This document shows positions 24,597-35,027 of a stretch of 49,479 bases of DNA, in pieces. Source of the stretch: Symsagittifera roscoffensis. Taxonomy: Eukaryota; Xenacoelomorpha; Acoela; Convolutidae. A program made the position numbers and the translations under genes. The DNA lies in NCBI RefSeq assembly GCF_963678635.1, contig NW_026971091.1, forward strand, positions 1 to 49,479, given 5' to 3'. The notes beneath the pieces were generated by a model. It worked only from the letters and a program-made list of their open reading frames with translations, did not search any database and was not told the DNA's origin. Each line of letters begins with the position of its first letter. Position 1 is the first letter of the stretch.

Positions 24597-27545
24597 ATGA
24601 CTGAAAACCGAAAACTAAATGAAGTTGTTGATTGTCCCAATCATAGGGACAAAATTTGTATCTTGAGACGATTGAAGAAAATAAAAGGTTCATCAGGTCT
24701 TGCAAAGTCACTTAAGTCAGAGACAGACGATGGGCTATCGAGCTGTTCAAATTTTCCGGAACGGCCCACACTAGATGAAGTGCAGAGTGATGAACCGGTC
24801 CTACCGGAAATTGAACATTTAAGAGGCAAGATAACGGACGAACAGCTCGAAGCCATCAAGGACGTATTAGAACGGAACGAGGAAGTTTTTTCGAGACATA
24901 AGGCAGACATCGGGTGTTGTAATTTTGTTGAGCATGAAATAGAACTTGAGGAGAACGCAAAACCGCACAGGGAGGGGGCGAGGCGCATGACCCCACACAA
25001 ATCGGATGCGTGTAGAAAAGAGATCGAAACGCTACTAGAGTATGACATGATAGAACCATCAAAATCACCGTGGGCGTGTGGAGTAGTGATGGCCAAAAAG
25101 AAAGGCGACCAATTGAGGTTTTGTTGTGACTTTCGATACCTGAACTCCGTCACCATACCTAGGATTGATGAGAGCCTCTCGATGTTAGGTGATGCAAAGT
25201 TTTTTACGACTCTTGATTTAGGTTCGGCCTTCTGGCAGGTACCACTCAGGAAGCAGGACAGGGACAATACAGGGTTTGCCTGCGAGTTGGGTCTGTTTCA
25301 ATGGAAACGGATGCCGTTTGGTCTTTGCGATGCCACCGCCACATTTCAGCGGTTGATGGCACACGCGCTGATAGGTGTGGCGAAGAAGTACGGCAATCTG
25401 GTAATGTGCTATGTGGATGACGTGGTAATAGCGACACCCACACTGGAAGACCACATTGAGAGACTTGACGAGGTGTTTGCGTGTATGAAGAGGTTGGGGC
25501 TAAAGTGTAAACCATCAAAGTGCGAGATACTCAAGGATTCAACAAAATACTTGGGCAGGATGGTGGACAGACACGGCATCAGACCAGATCCAGACGCAGT
25601 AGAAGCAGTTCTAACTTGGAAATTGCCAAAAACGGAACACCAATTGATGAGCTTCCTGGGTTTTGCGAATTACAACAGAGAACTCATCAAAGGCTATGCA
25701 GACAAGGTATACCCGATACAACAGTTAATGAGACACAAGGGCAATAAGTTCACGTGGAACAACGCAGCAGAAGAGTCATTCCAGAGAATAAAGAAAGATT
25801 TGTGCGAGGCACCAGTACTAGGGAAGCCAACAAAGAAAGGGATGTACGTGCTGGACACGGATGCGTCGGTAGTAGCGATTTCTGGAATTCTCCATCAGGA
25901 ACAAGAATGGAACGGAAAAACAGTCTTGAGACCAATAGCGTACGGGAGCAAAGTCTTAAGTGACACGGAAATGAAGTACGGGGCATCGAAAGCAGAGATG
26001 TTCGCGGTGGTTATCTTTGTCGAGAAATATAGAGCATACATAGGCAGCGAGCCATTCAAGCTGCGAGTCGACAACAGGGCACTAAGCTGGCTGAAAACGT
26101 ACTCAATGGACCAAAGTTACATTGGGAGGTGGATAGTTCGCCTGGATGGGTACAACATGATAATTGAGCATAGAACACGAGACAAACATCAAAACGCTGA
26201 CAGCTTGAGTAAGCAGACGGAGTTCTACGAGAGACAAGAACAGAAGGAGGCAGATAGACCTGAGATCAAGGATGGCTTCTCTCTCATGGATAAGGAAACG
26301 TACGACAGTCTTCCACTCACGAGATGGTTGGACAAATCAGGCAAACCAATAGAAGATCACCCCGAATTACCAAAAGAACCTCCGGAGAAAACAATCTTGA
26401 AAAAGAACCGAGGGATACCGATAGGGATTACACTCAAGTCAAAGATTGTGAGGGAGACGCTCAAGGCAAAAGGCTATGATCTTAACCAGGTAGAGACGGG
26501 AGAGGCACAAATAGACGATGACTTAATGAGGTTACTCGAGAAACTAGCAGATGACAAACCCGTAATCCAAGTAAAGGGTAAGGAGGAACCAGAGGTCACA
26601 ATACTGCGAAAGAGCGGGATAGTTGGTGATGAAAACACCTCGAAGGTGACTAACCCTGATGGGAAAGAAGTCCTGCAGTCACTGCTTGAAAAAATCCCGG
26701 ACGACATACTTGAACAGACTCGGGTTAGGAAAAAGAAAGTGGCGTTCAAGGAAGAGGCTGAATGCCTGGGACAAGGTCAAGAGTCCGGGGAGTGGTCCAC
26801 GTCCACGGAGGAAGAATATACTGAAGGAGGAAATTTGTCCGGGAAGTGTGAAATATGGGATGAGGACTCGGATGAGAGCAGTGACAAGCAGGATAGTCTT
26901 TGCATGATATTGATAGAAGAGAAGATAAGACACCGCGAAAGGCAATTACAAACAGATCCATCCTCAGGAGCGTACAACTTGGACGTACAAGAAGTACGAG
27001 GAGGTGAAGAACTTGAAAGAATTGCAGTTTCGAGGAAACCATTCAGAGAACTATTATACAACTCAAATGTCAGAACAAATTTGGTGCCAGAAGATGATAT
27101 GAATATCGTGAAGAGGATAATATGCGTGAAGCTGAATGACGACATCCACAACCCTGGGGAAATGAATGGACAGATCATGGCACTAAAGGAACATGTCAAG
27201 GCGAGATATAGGCTGTCGGACCTGATAAGAGCCCAAAAGAATGACAAGATGACAAGTAACCTCTCCAAATGGATGCCAACGGGGTCCAAGGAGAAAGGGG
27301 AACTTGAAGAAGACAGCTACAAGATCCTGAGCCAGTTCTACAAAGAAAGGAAAGATTTACTCTATCACACAGCTGGCGGGGGGTTAGCATGTAAGAGAAA
27401 AGATGAGGAGAAGATATTACACAAGCACAACCTCATCATATTACCACAATTGTATCAGACAGAGGTGCTGTTCAGATTGCACGATCAGATGGGGCACCAG
27501 GGGATAGACAAGGTGAAACAAAGAATACTTCACAGGTTCGATTGA
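24597..27545 (+). pseudogene. pol: pol: reverse transcriptase, RNase H, long spacer, integrase zinc-finger start
   Basis: Counting from 24597, residues about 120-390 are a Ty3/gypsy reverse transcriptase with RFCCDF at about 174 and the catalytic YVDD at 272-275. Residues 415-540 are RNase H with the acidic set Asp420, Glu467, Asp492 and Asp535. A spacer of about 325 residues follows (about 545-870), with a very acidic patch near 720-765 that I cannot assign. The usual pre-integrase region comes next and the HHCC finger begins with His962 and His967. The region between the RT motifs LNSV and PRIDE is about five residues shorter than in typical gypsy RTs, which would remove a conserved Asp-x-Tyr-Pro segment. 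The frame ends at TGA 27543-27545, where gypsy integrases normally have Trp. Confidence 0.95.
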
Positions 27546-28421
27546 CCAGGATCGAGGAAAGCTTGCGAGAGATGGGTGAATGCATGCCTGGCATGCCTGC
27601 AAGTGAAAGACCCAAGGAAGATGAAAATCCCACTCAAGTCGGTGGAGAGCTCAGAATTTAATGAAGTGGTGCAGATAGACCATCAAAAGATCTGCATGAC
27701 GGAGTCGGGGTATAACCAGATACTGGTTATAATAGACCACTTCACAAAGCTGGCAGAAGCGGTGCCGTGTCAAACAGCCTCGGGAGAGGAGACTTGTGAC
27801 CACCTGATAACTCATTGGATATCGAGGTATGGTTGTCCAATGACCTTTCAGTCAGACATCGGCAAGGCCTTTGTGGGGGATTTGACCAAAGAATTAATGA
27901 AGAGGTCACACATTGCTCAAGCACACTCAACAACTTACCATCCTCAGACCAACGGGCTGGTAGAGAGACAGAATAGAACGTTGGTGAACATGCTGAGGGT
28001 ATACTGCTCAAGATACATGACAGACTGGGATAAATATCTGCCGCAAGTCGTAGGGGCGTACAACAGTACGCAACACTCAACAACGGGCATCAGTCCTTTC
28101 ATGATATTGACGGGCAGGGAGAGAGCAATGCCCCTGACATTCTTTTACCCGAAATACGAAGGGAAGAGGACATCGCCTCAAGCTTACGTGAAAGAAGCGA
28201 TCAGGAGACAGCAGGGCCTGAACGAGCTATGCAGGAGGAACACTGCGCAAGCACAAATGAGACAGCGCAAGAAATATGATGAAAAGATATTACAGGCGAA
28301 GCCATATGAGGTGGGCCAGTACGTGTGGGTCTTCCAGAATAACATACCGCCCAAAGGGACAAAGAAACTACTCAAGAAATGGAGAGGACCATTCATGATA
28401 ACGGAAGTACATCAACAATGA
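27546..28421 (+). pseudogene. pol: pol: integrase catalytic core and C-terminal domain
   Basis: This continues the same frame after the stop at 27543. It completes the zinc finger with CX2C (codons at 27585 and 27594). The DDE core has Asp at 27678, Asp at 27855 (QSDIGKAF) and Glu at 27963 (GLVERQNRTL), giving a DX35E spacing typical of retroviral-type integrases that insert the DNA copy into the host genome. Near the end is a basic GPF-type module (KKWRGPF) like that of gypsy integrase tails. A TGA at 28419-28421 interrupts the domain; the following RFYRL continues in frame. The region is otherwise well preserved. Confidence 0.95.
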
Positions 28422-29792
28422 CGGTTCTACCGCTTGACTACTGGGCGAGCAGCACATTATGAAAATATGAAGCCTCATGTCCCATCCCCAGAGGACTGGT
28501 GTATACCAAAAGACATGGAGGGACTTGAGTACCTACTGGTAGAGCCAGCATGTGAAGTGAACGAAAAAGGCATCAGAGAGAAAAATGATGGCAATGAAAA
28601 CTTGAGTTTGGATGACAATGAAAAAATAGAAGCGGACTCTGAAGCGGAATCTTTTGTGGAAGAAGACTGGAACGATCCGGAGCAAGGTGAGGTGCCGAAG
28701 TGGACAGAACCAGACTTATCAATACCAGCGGGGACAAGGAGTGGCAATCGCAAACGAACAGGCATGAGGTTCAACAGGTACGGGGACAATTTCCTGATTG
28801 ATAAGTTACAGCCCGATGACCTAAGCAAAGAGCTACTAAGTGTGGGCGAACTGGCGGCAGATGATGAATGGCAAATCATCAACGATAATGAACACTACCC
28901 ACAGGAAGACTACTCGACACCGGAGCGGGAGACGGATTTGGAACAGAGCGAGATAGAGAGGAGGGAGAACACGAACCTGAGGATACTAGAATGGATGCGC
29001 GATGTCAAGAACGGAAGCGACGAAGGACAAAGCATACAAAAAGTTGACATATCAGAGGGAAAGCACATGAAAACGGAAAATCCTCTCTTCGGCTGGACGG
29101 CAACAGACAGGCCGCTCGACATTCCGCCAGATAATTCAGACCCAGCATCATCGACGGGGACGTCGATAAATATTTTTGTCCGGGGAGTGGGGGTAGGACT
29201 TACCCACACCGAAAATTTAATGATAAAGAAACTCAGGTTAGTGAGAGAAACGAGCGGACTGGAACTGGACGGGGAGGAGGCCGAGCCTACCATAGTACGG
29301 AATTTCAAAACGAAGTTTGAAATACCAAACGAATACTCGGAAAATATCCTGATAACGGATAGTGACTTCATTTTGTCAGACAGGACTAGCGCAATCTGTA
29401 TCACGGCGGACATGAGTTTCAAATCAAGACTGGAGGCTGACTTTAAGAGAGAGTACCAGAACGTGGAGTTTCTGTTTAGACAGAGACCGGAGCTGGGAGG
29501 AATGGCTGCGCTTCCACCATCAGTAGCACAAGTCCCGGGCAAATACCTGTGCTTCCTAGTGACGAGGGTCAATGACAGGAAGACGATCGATCCTGAACAC
29601 GTGATGTTGGCACTAACAAGACTACGAGACTTCATGATTGAAAGAAGGATAACGGAGGTCTCAATGCCGGTGTATGACCCAAAAAGGGGCAAATTGAGCC
29701 CAAGGGAATTGTACGCTATCCTACACGTGGTCTTCGCGGAAACGGACATAATGGTACATCTTCACAAGAAATACTACTTGAGCATCGCCTGA
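28422..29792 (+). pseudogene. pol C-terminal extension: acidic linker and macro-like domain
   Basis: In frame with integrase and separated from it only by the TGA at 28419, this extends Pol by about 455 residues. Residues 20-300 are a mostly acidic, disordered-looking linker. From about residue 300 to the end (29340-29785) the pattern matches a small macro domain of the TARG1/OARD1-Poa1p type: a first strand ending in an SDF motif, a short ICITAD strand, an FKSRLEADFKREY helix, a KYLCFLVTR strand, the helix ALTRLRDFMIERRI, the strand EVSMPVYD, and a final ETDIMVHL strand. Such domains bind or hydrolyse ADP-ribose linked to proteins. The loop that carries the glycine-rich segment and catalytic Asp in TARG1 reads YDPKRGKL here, so catalysis is doubtful while the fold seems kept. 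Confidence 0.72.
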
Positions 29793-30323
29793 GTCGGGTA
29801 CATGGGGGGTCTCGAGTTGGGTATGAGGGGATCTCGAGTTAGGTGTGGCGGTACAGAACAGGTAAAAGGATCTTAAAGGTGATTGGCATGACAATAGAAT
29901 TTTAAATGATTGATGGTGCTAAAACATGAAATGAATCTGCATGCTTTTAGAAAATCTCCAATTGAGCTATTTTAGTAGAAAAAAAAGGAAAGGGTTTTAA
30001 CTATAGTGGCAAGGGGGGTTTTAGGTTAGGAACATAGCATGTTAGTCTAAAAATCAAGTGTTATTTTCAGATTGATTTGTTAAAGTCAAATTGACTACCC
30101 AACTACACTCAATTGAAAGAAAAGAAGTTCTTGAAAGAACACACAAGTTGAACAACGCTTCAAGGAGTTAATTCTCAAGTACTCAAGTTGGTACGGTGTT
30201 TCTCAAATTGCTAAGGTAGTTCTCAAGTTGCTAAGGTAATTCACAAGTTGCTAAGGTAATTCACAAGTTGCTAAGGTAATTCACAAGTTGGTTAATACTG
30301 AAGATCATATAGAAATTATAGAG
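29793..30323 (+). promoter_or_regulatory. Inter-ORF region with short tandem repeats and a possible splice acceptor
   Basis: A 530-bp gap between the pol-macro ORF and the second ORF block. Two near-identical copies of a ctcgagtt-containing segment occur at 29807-29842. Ttattttcag at 30061-30070 fits a 3' splice acceptor. From about 30170 to 30290 a 20-bp unit (ttcacaagttgctaaggtaa and variants) is repeated about five times just before the next ORF. This layout resembles the region upstream of env genes that are expressed from a spliced RNA; a start site or internal entry site is equally possible. Confidence 0.45.
30170..30290. repeat. 20-bp tandem repeat upstream of the second ORF block
   Basis: About five imperfect copies of a 20-base unit, the last three nearly identical. 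The unit contains CAAGTTG and overlaps the CTCAAG hexamer that is over-represented throughout the element. The array ends 34 bases before the first ATG of the downstream ORF. Confidence 0.9.
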
Positions 30324-31166
30324 ATGGCAGATCGATTCTGGAAGTCCATGCCATCGGCTCTGAAAAGGCCCACACCTGATGAGCTATACAGACGCCTGAG
30401 GGATCTGGACTACACTCAAGTGGATGAGAGAATGGCGGTGATGCTGAACGCGATCCTCGAATTGGAAGAACAGGGCGAATGCCGGGAGTCTGCAACAAAA
30501 GCGGTTCTAATGGTCGGCTACACCACTGATGGAATATCCAACCAAGAGCAAACCAGATGGCTGTCCTGGAATGTGGATGGAGGAGTAAGGGGATTCGACT
30601 TGACAAGGAACCCTGGCTTGGGCAACAACATCGAGTATGGCGCAGGGGAGTTCCCACTACCGATCAGACCATCAGCAAGATCTACGGGCCAGAGCACGAG
30701 TAAGATGCCATCAATGACGCGAGCGCAACAAACGGGGGAAGCATATCCGGACCTCAGTAGTATGAAGAGAGAGCTTGAGAGGACTCAGCGAGAGAGGAAC
30801 AAAGCGAACATCGACAGGGATCAGGCGAAGCTTGAGAGAGATCAGGCAAAACTGGAGAGAGATCAAGCGGTCGTCGAAAAGGACCGAGCGCGGAGGGAAC
30901 TTGATATGCTGAAAGCCGAGCATCTACAAGAACAAAGAGTGCGAGAGAATGCCGCGAATTGTGAGCAGCTGAAGGCGGAACTTGAGAGAATCCAGCAACG
31001 ACAACGCGAGCTCGATATGCAGAAAGGGGCTAGGCCCAAGGAGCGAATGGTTACCGGCTCAAGGCCAGAGTCGTGTATGGAGGTGGACGAAGCTCCCACA
31101 TCGAAGGGACGATTTAACCTTGACCGCGCGGCTCAGGAGCATATGAATGAGGGGTTGGAGGTGTAG
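30324..31166 (+). pseudogene. ORF2, first part: coiled-coil protein
   Basis: The first ATG is at 30324 (MADRFWKSMP); a TTG-initiated extension upstream is not needed. Residues 1-60 contain a helical segment with an RRLRDLDYTQVDER motif and residues 60-145 are mixed. Residues 145-235 form a long, highly charged coiled coil with a repeated heptad-like unit (RDQAKLERDQAKLERDQ). The frame ends at a TAG (31164-31166) but is open again immediately after and continues in frame into the SGNH domain, so the stop is probably a later mutation. A coiled coil followed by an esterase recalls ORF1 proteins of some LINE elements (CR1/L2 type), where the coiled coil mediates multimerisation. Confidence 0.7.
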
Positions 31167-31781
31167 ATACCAACTGAGACAACGTCCTCCCTGCGTGGCC
31201 TAGAGACACAAACAATACGCCCATTGATGGACGTCGCGCTGCCTGGGTATACTCCAAGTTCAACCCCGAGTGGTAGTCAGGTGAGCGGTAGCTCGTCACG
31301 ACTGAAAGAATTGAACGAGAGGCTACAGCTAAGGAATCGTGAGAGTCCAGCAAGAGTGGAGCTACCCCCGACGTGGAGGGAGCAACCTATCAGGAGTGTG
31401 CTGATCTCAAGCTACAAGAAGAACACAGAAGGCAGATACCACAGGCACAATCGTATGGATTGGAGCACGGCACAGAGAGTCAGGAGGGATTGCTTCCATG
31501 ACGCGGCTTGGGTGGAATACCTCACGCAGCCACGTGTGCCAGAGGGGACGGTCCACCTGATCGTAGGGGACAGCCTGCTGCGGGTGCTGACCCGGATTCA
31601 ATCACATTGGCAGACGGGGATCTTGAGTTTCGCTGGAGCTGCGACTCCACAGATGTTGGCAACATTTGAGATGCTAGGGATGGCAAGAGTGTACACGGTA
31701 ACTCTAATGATTGGGACGAATGACGTGGTCAGGGGGGAGGCCAGGAAGGTGACGAGGCTACATGACGAGCTGCATCCTTGA
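31167..31781 (+). pseudogene. ORF2, second part: SGNH (GDSL) hydrolase, N-terminal half
   Basis: This continues ORF2 in frame. A linker rich in Ser, Pro and Arg leads to an SGNH hydrolase fold. Block I is HLIVGDSLLRVL with the nucleophile Ser codon at 31572-31574. Block II is the Gly in SFAGAA. Block III is MIGTNDVV at 31707-31730 with the oxyanion-hole Asn. SGNH enzymes cleave ester bonds, for example in acyl or acetyl groups of lipids, sugars or proteins. The frame closes at TGA 31779-31781; block V continues in the +1 frame, so a frameshift lies at about 31775. The residues around all three blocks are well preserved. Confidence 0.8.
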
Positions 31782-32271
31782 GGAATTGCGGATTCAAATG
31801 TATCCTGCCATTCTCACGGTGTGTACCATTCCTTACAACATGAAGGCGGACCAACACGCTATAGAGATGAACACGAAGGTGCGAAACCTGAACGAAATAA
31901 TCAGGCAAATACATCAAAGGAGTGTCCTCGCCGTTGAATTACTGGACGTAGCCGAGCAGATGAGGCGATCTGTTTTCCCCGACGACGCATCCTCAGACGG
32001 GATTCACTTTGACAGGCCCAGGGGAGTAGAGTGGTTGAATGATGTCATCCAAAGGCACATAAGCGCGTTGGAGGCAGAGTTGCTAGAGACGGCCCAAGTC
32101 ACGTTCGGGCCACCCCCAAATCCACCTTTTTCAACCCAAGAGCTTTATCCAGTCGCCTGGGAGCGACGGCCGATTCTAGAGACAGCTCGAGGAGCAGCCG
32201 GACCAGATTACCAGGCGCAGCACCCATGGAGGCCGAGGAGGCAACGTCATCAACACCTCAGAGTTCGGTAA
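31782..32271 (+). pseudogene. ORF2, third part: SGNH hydrolase C-terminal half with catalytic Asp-His
   Basis: Read in the +1 frame relative to the preceding segment. It carries block V, SDGIHFD, with Asp at 31996-31998 and His at 32005-32007, about 144 codons after the nucleophile Ser, which is in the usual range for the family. An amphipathic helix (GVEWLNDVIQRHISALEAEL) follows, then a Pro-rich and Arg-rich tail. The stop is TAA at 32269-32271 and the next ORF starts 46 bases earlier. All four SGNH blocks are thus present, in the right order, across the frame break. The site of the break reads CCT TGA, a type of site known for +1 slippage in other genes, but a simple indel is as likely. 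Confidence 0.8.
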
Positions 32272-35027
32272 TATCCTCGGTGGTGGTGGTGGAGAGCAAG
32301 AGGGTGGAGAGGCCAGCGGAGACCAGTAGGTCGAGATATGTGGAGAAGGTGAAAGAGCTGGACTTGGAAGATCTGGAGTGCAGGCAAGAGTTGGCGGAAG
32401 CTTTGGGTCTTGAGCGCTTGTCACATGAGGACTTGGGTAGACACCAGTGCGTGGACTGGTTGAAGGCTCACGAGACGCATTTCTCAAGAGCGAAAATAAT
32501 GGAGACGGCGGATCTGACTGGGATTCCCACAAAATCGGTCATAGGGCCCATCAATTACAGGCCTCTCAAGTTGCTGGGGATCCGGGACTCGTGGTGGAGC
32601 CTCCCAAGCATCGAACAAGCATTGCCAGAATTAGGTTGCCAACTCCAGCACAGTTGAGGGTGGTGGACAAACTGTTGGACCCAAGGGAAATGGAACTGCC
32701 GGACGCCGCTTATGAAGGCACGAGGTTGGCAGACGATCCTAAATACGGAAAACCCTGCGGGAACACCCAATTGGCCAAGACCTTGGCAGTTTATGACAGA
32801 GCAGATCCAGCCGCTACCGAGGGTGGTCATCATAGCGGGATCGGACTTCGAGGGAACGTCTCCCAAGTTGTTTTGGCCGGAAAGTTTGATATACTCACTA
32901 CCGGGAGCGGAGCTGAACCAAATGTTAACCTTGGTGGTAGCAATAAAATCGGAGATGCCTTGCGAGCCCGAGCTACTACTGTTTGCGGGAATGAATGACC
33001 ACCTGCATGCGACGGGGTTTCTTGAGCAGCTCAGGGGTGATGAACCAGCGCCAAAGAGAGTCTGGGAAGCTATCCAGACGTTAATTGCAGCGATGAATGA
33101 GGTACAGGAGAACGTTACCTCACGATTTGGTTCCAAGACAAGAGTGGTGTTCACGACGTCCCCCGGCTACGCGAGCATGCCTCCCGCTCTGCAATTTGTA
33201 TATGCGATCTTGATCTTAATAGCTGAAGGGAATGGGTGGCGTATCCTGATGGCAGCTCCCAATTGGGAGTTGGAACCGACGAACTTGAGACTTCGCAAGT
33301 CAGAACTGGCGGCGGCGTGGGCGGATGGGTCCCATGCGTTGAGGGGCTTCTACGAGTTGACAGATATCCTCATTGTATTGGACGAGGTCCTCTTGCTGGA
33401 GATATCAAACTTCGCCAGGCAACTCAAGCTCCGTCCGGCTATAGGGGATGATCATTCAATAGTAACTCACCTGACGGCCAGCCTGTGGTTTCGAAGTATG
33501 GAGTTAACTATCAAAAGCTCCACCAGTAAGTCTAGAGGACCGAGCGATGAAAGGAAGAACGTAGCCGCAACGGAGAAGCAACTGGAGTCGATGGTGTATC
33601 GACTGACACAAGAAAGAGGAAGATGGTCCTTCCTGACACCAAGGTTGGAAAACGCTACGGAGAAGACGAGGGAGAATGCTCCACCTCTTGTGAAGCAAAT
33701 CTGGGATTTTCTTGAGGAGCAGCTGGAAGTGGCCGAGAAAAGGGAAATGACGGTGGCCAGGTTCGTCACAGCGGCCAACGAGGTCACAATTGGAGGATTC
33801 TGGAGGGAGCACGCAAAGGGTGAGCTGAAGACGAGGAGGGATCACGAGATTCTTGAGCTCTTGAGTCCTTGTTGGGGAAAGGAGTTCATGGCTGGAGTGT
33901 TTAGTGCAAAAGAGACTATCTTTGGAGCCTTTATCCAAGAAACCCTGAACATGCCCATCAGCTTGTTGTTGGCACTCTACCTGGTTTACCCGAGGTACCT
34001 GTTCAATATGGGTCCAGCGTACATGTTCAGTTGGGGTGTGGAAACACTCCGGATTGACGGATATCTGGCATTGGTGCTCCTGACCCATGGTGAACTGGTG
34101 TCATTTCATCGACTAACGAAATATGGGGAGCCCCTGTCGATGGGAAAAACCCACTCGAGCATTGACACCTATTCATATAAGTATGCTGCCGGGCTGAAGA
34201 CGCTGCTAGTGCAGTACCTCCTGATGCAGAACCGACACCTGACTGGTGAAGAGAAGAACCCAAAGACGCGAGATGAATGGAGGAAAGTGAATGGGGGCAT
34301 GCCTCTGTTGACAGACCTGTGCCTGGCAATGAGATCGGACCCCATGGGGATAATCCGGGGGCTGGAGGAGGTCGTAACCTGCATTTATGGACCGGCCGTG
34401 ACATACGCGTTTCCAGACCCTCTGGTGACAGCTTATCGCTACTCAGTGACCCACTTGAGCCTCATAAGTATACTGGATGGGACGACACTCAATTGGTGTC
34501 AGCAAGAGGTGCTGAGGGCACAAATGAGCAAAATGGTGCTCATCGGAAAAGTGAAGGATCCAGAGTTGATGGTATACAGTTTCCGAGGACAACTGCAGTG
34601 TAGGATGGGAGGTAAACGCGAAGGCCCCATCGAAAATTACCCCAAGTTCTGGAACCTAAATCCCCTGACGGCGAGTGGACAAGAGGTCTTGAGAATTCCC
34701 GCATGGAAGAAGAGCTTCGAGTTGGTGAAGAGGGAGCTAGAGGCAATACTGGAGAAGGAAGTCCTACCAACAAGCATTCCAGAGTTCCCAACAGTGAGGA
34801 GAATGACTCTGGGAATGAACAGTTCCCTGGTGGTCCCGTCCCTGTTCGCGAGAGCAGCGGCTGAGGAGCAACAGAGGGAATTCACCGATGGCTGGGATCC
34901 CCTATTCATCGGCTACACTGCAGCAGTCCATTTTCACACTAGCGATATAAAAATAAACTCATGGACGACTCAAGCAAAGAAGATGAGAGGCTCGATGCCC
35001 CGAAATTCGAGGTGCGAGAAGTCTTGA
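32226..35027 (+). pseudogene. ORF3: about 930-residue protein with a second, degenerate SGNH-like domain
   Basis: ATG at 32226 overlaps the end of ORF2 by 46 bases in another frame. The frame is broken twice, near 32600 and near 32755, and the second shift restores the first frame; 32755-35027 is uninterrupted. An acidic N-terminal region leads to an SGNH-like domain: strand RVVIIAGSDFEG (32817-32852), LLLFAGMNDHLHATG with GMND at 32988-32999, a KTRVVFTT strand, and GDDHSIVTHLTA near 33444-33476 in the place of block V. The GDS order is altered to GSD, so activity is uncertain. The remaining roughly 500 residues are helical, with hydrophobic stretches at 33950-34110, and match no family I know. 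The C-terminus overlaps ORF4 by 67 bases. Confidence 0.6.

Noticed and set aside
22713-28421. Reassigned stop codon (TGA read as an amino acid)
   Set aside because: The TGA codons replace different residues (Cys in the zinc knuckle, Trp in integrase) and TAG stops also occur, so no single reassignment fits.
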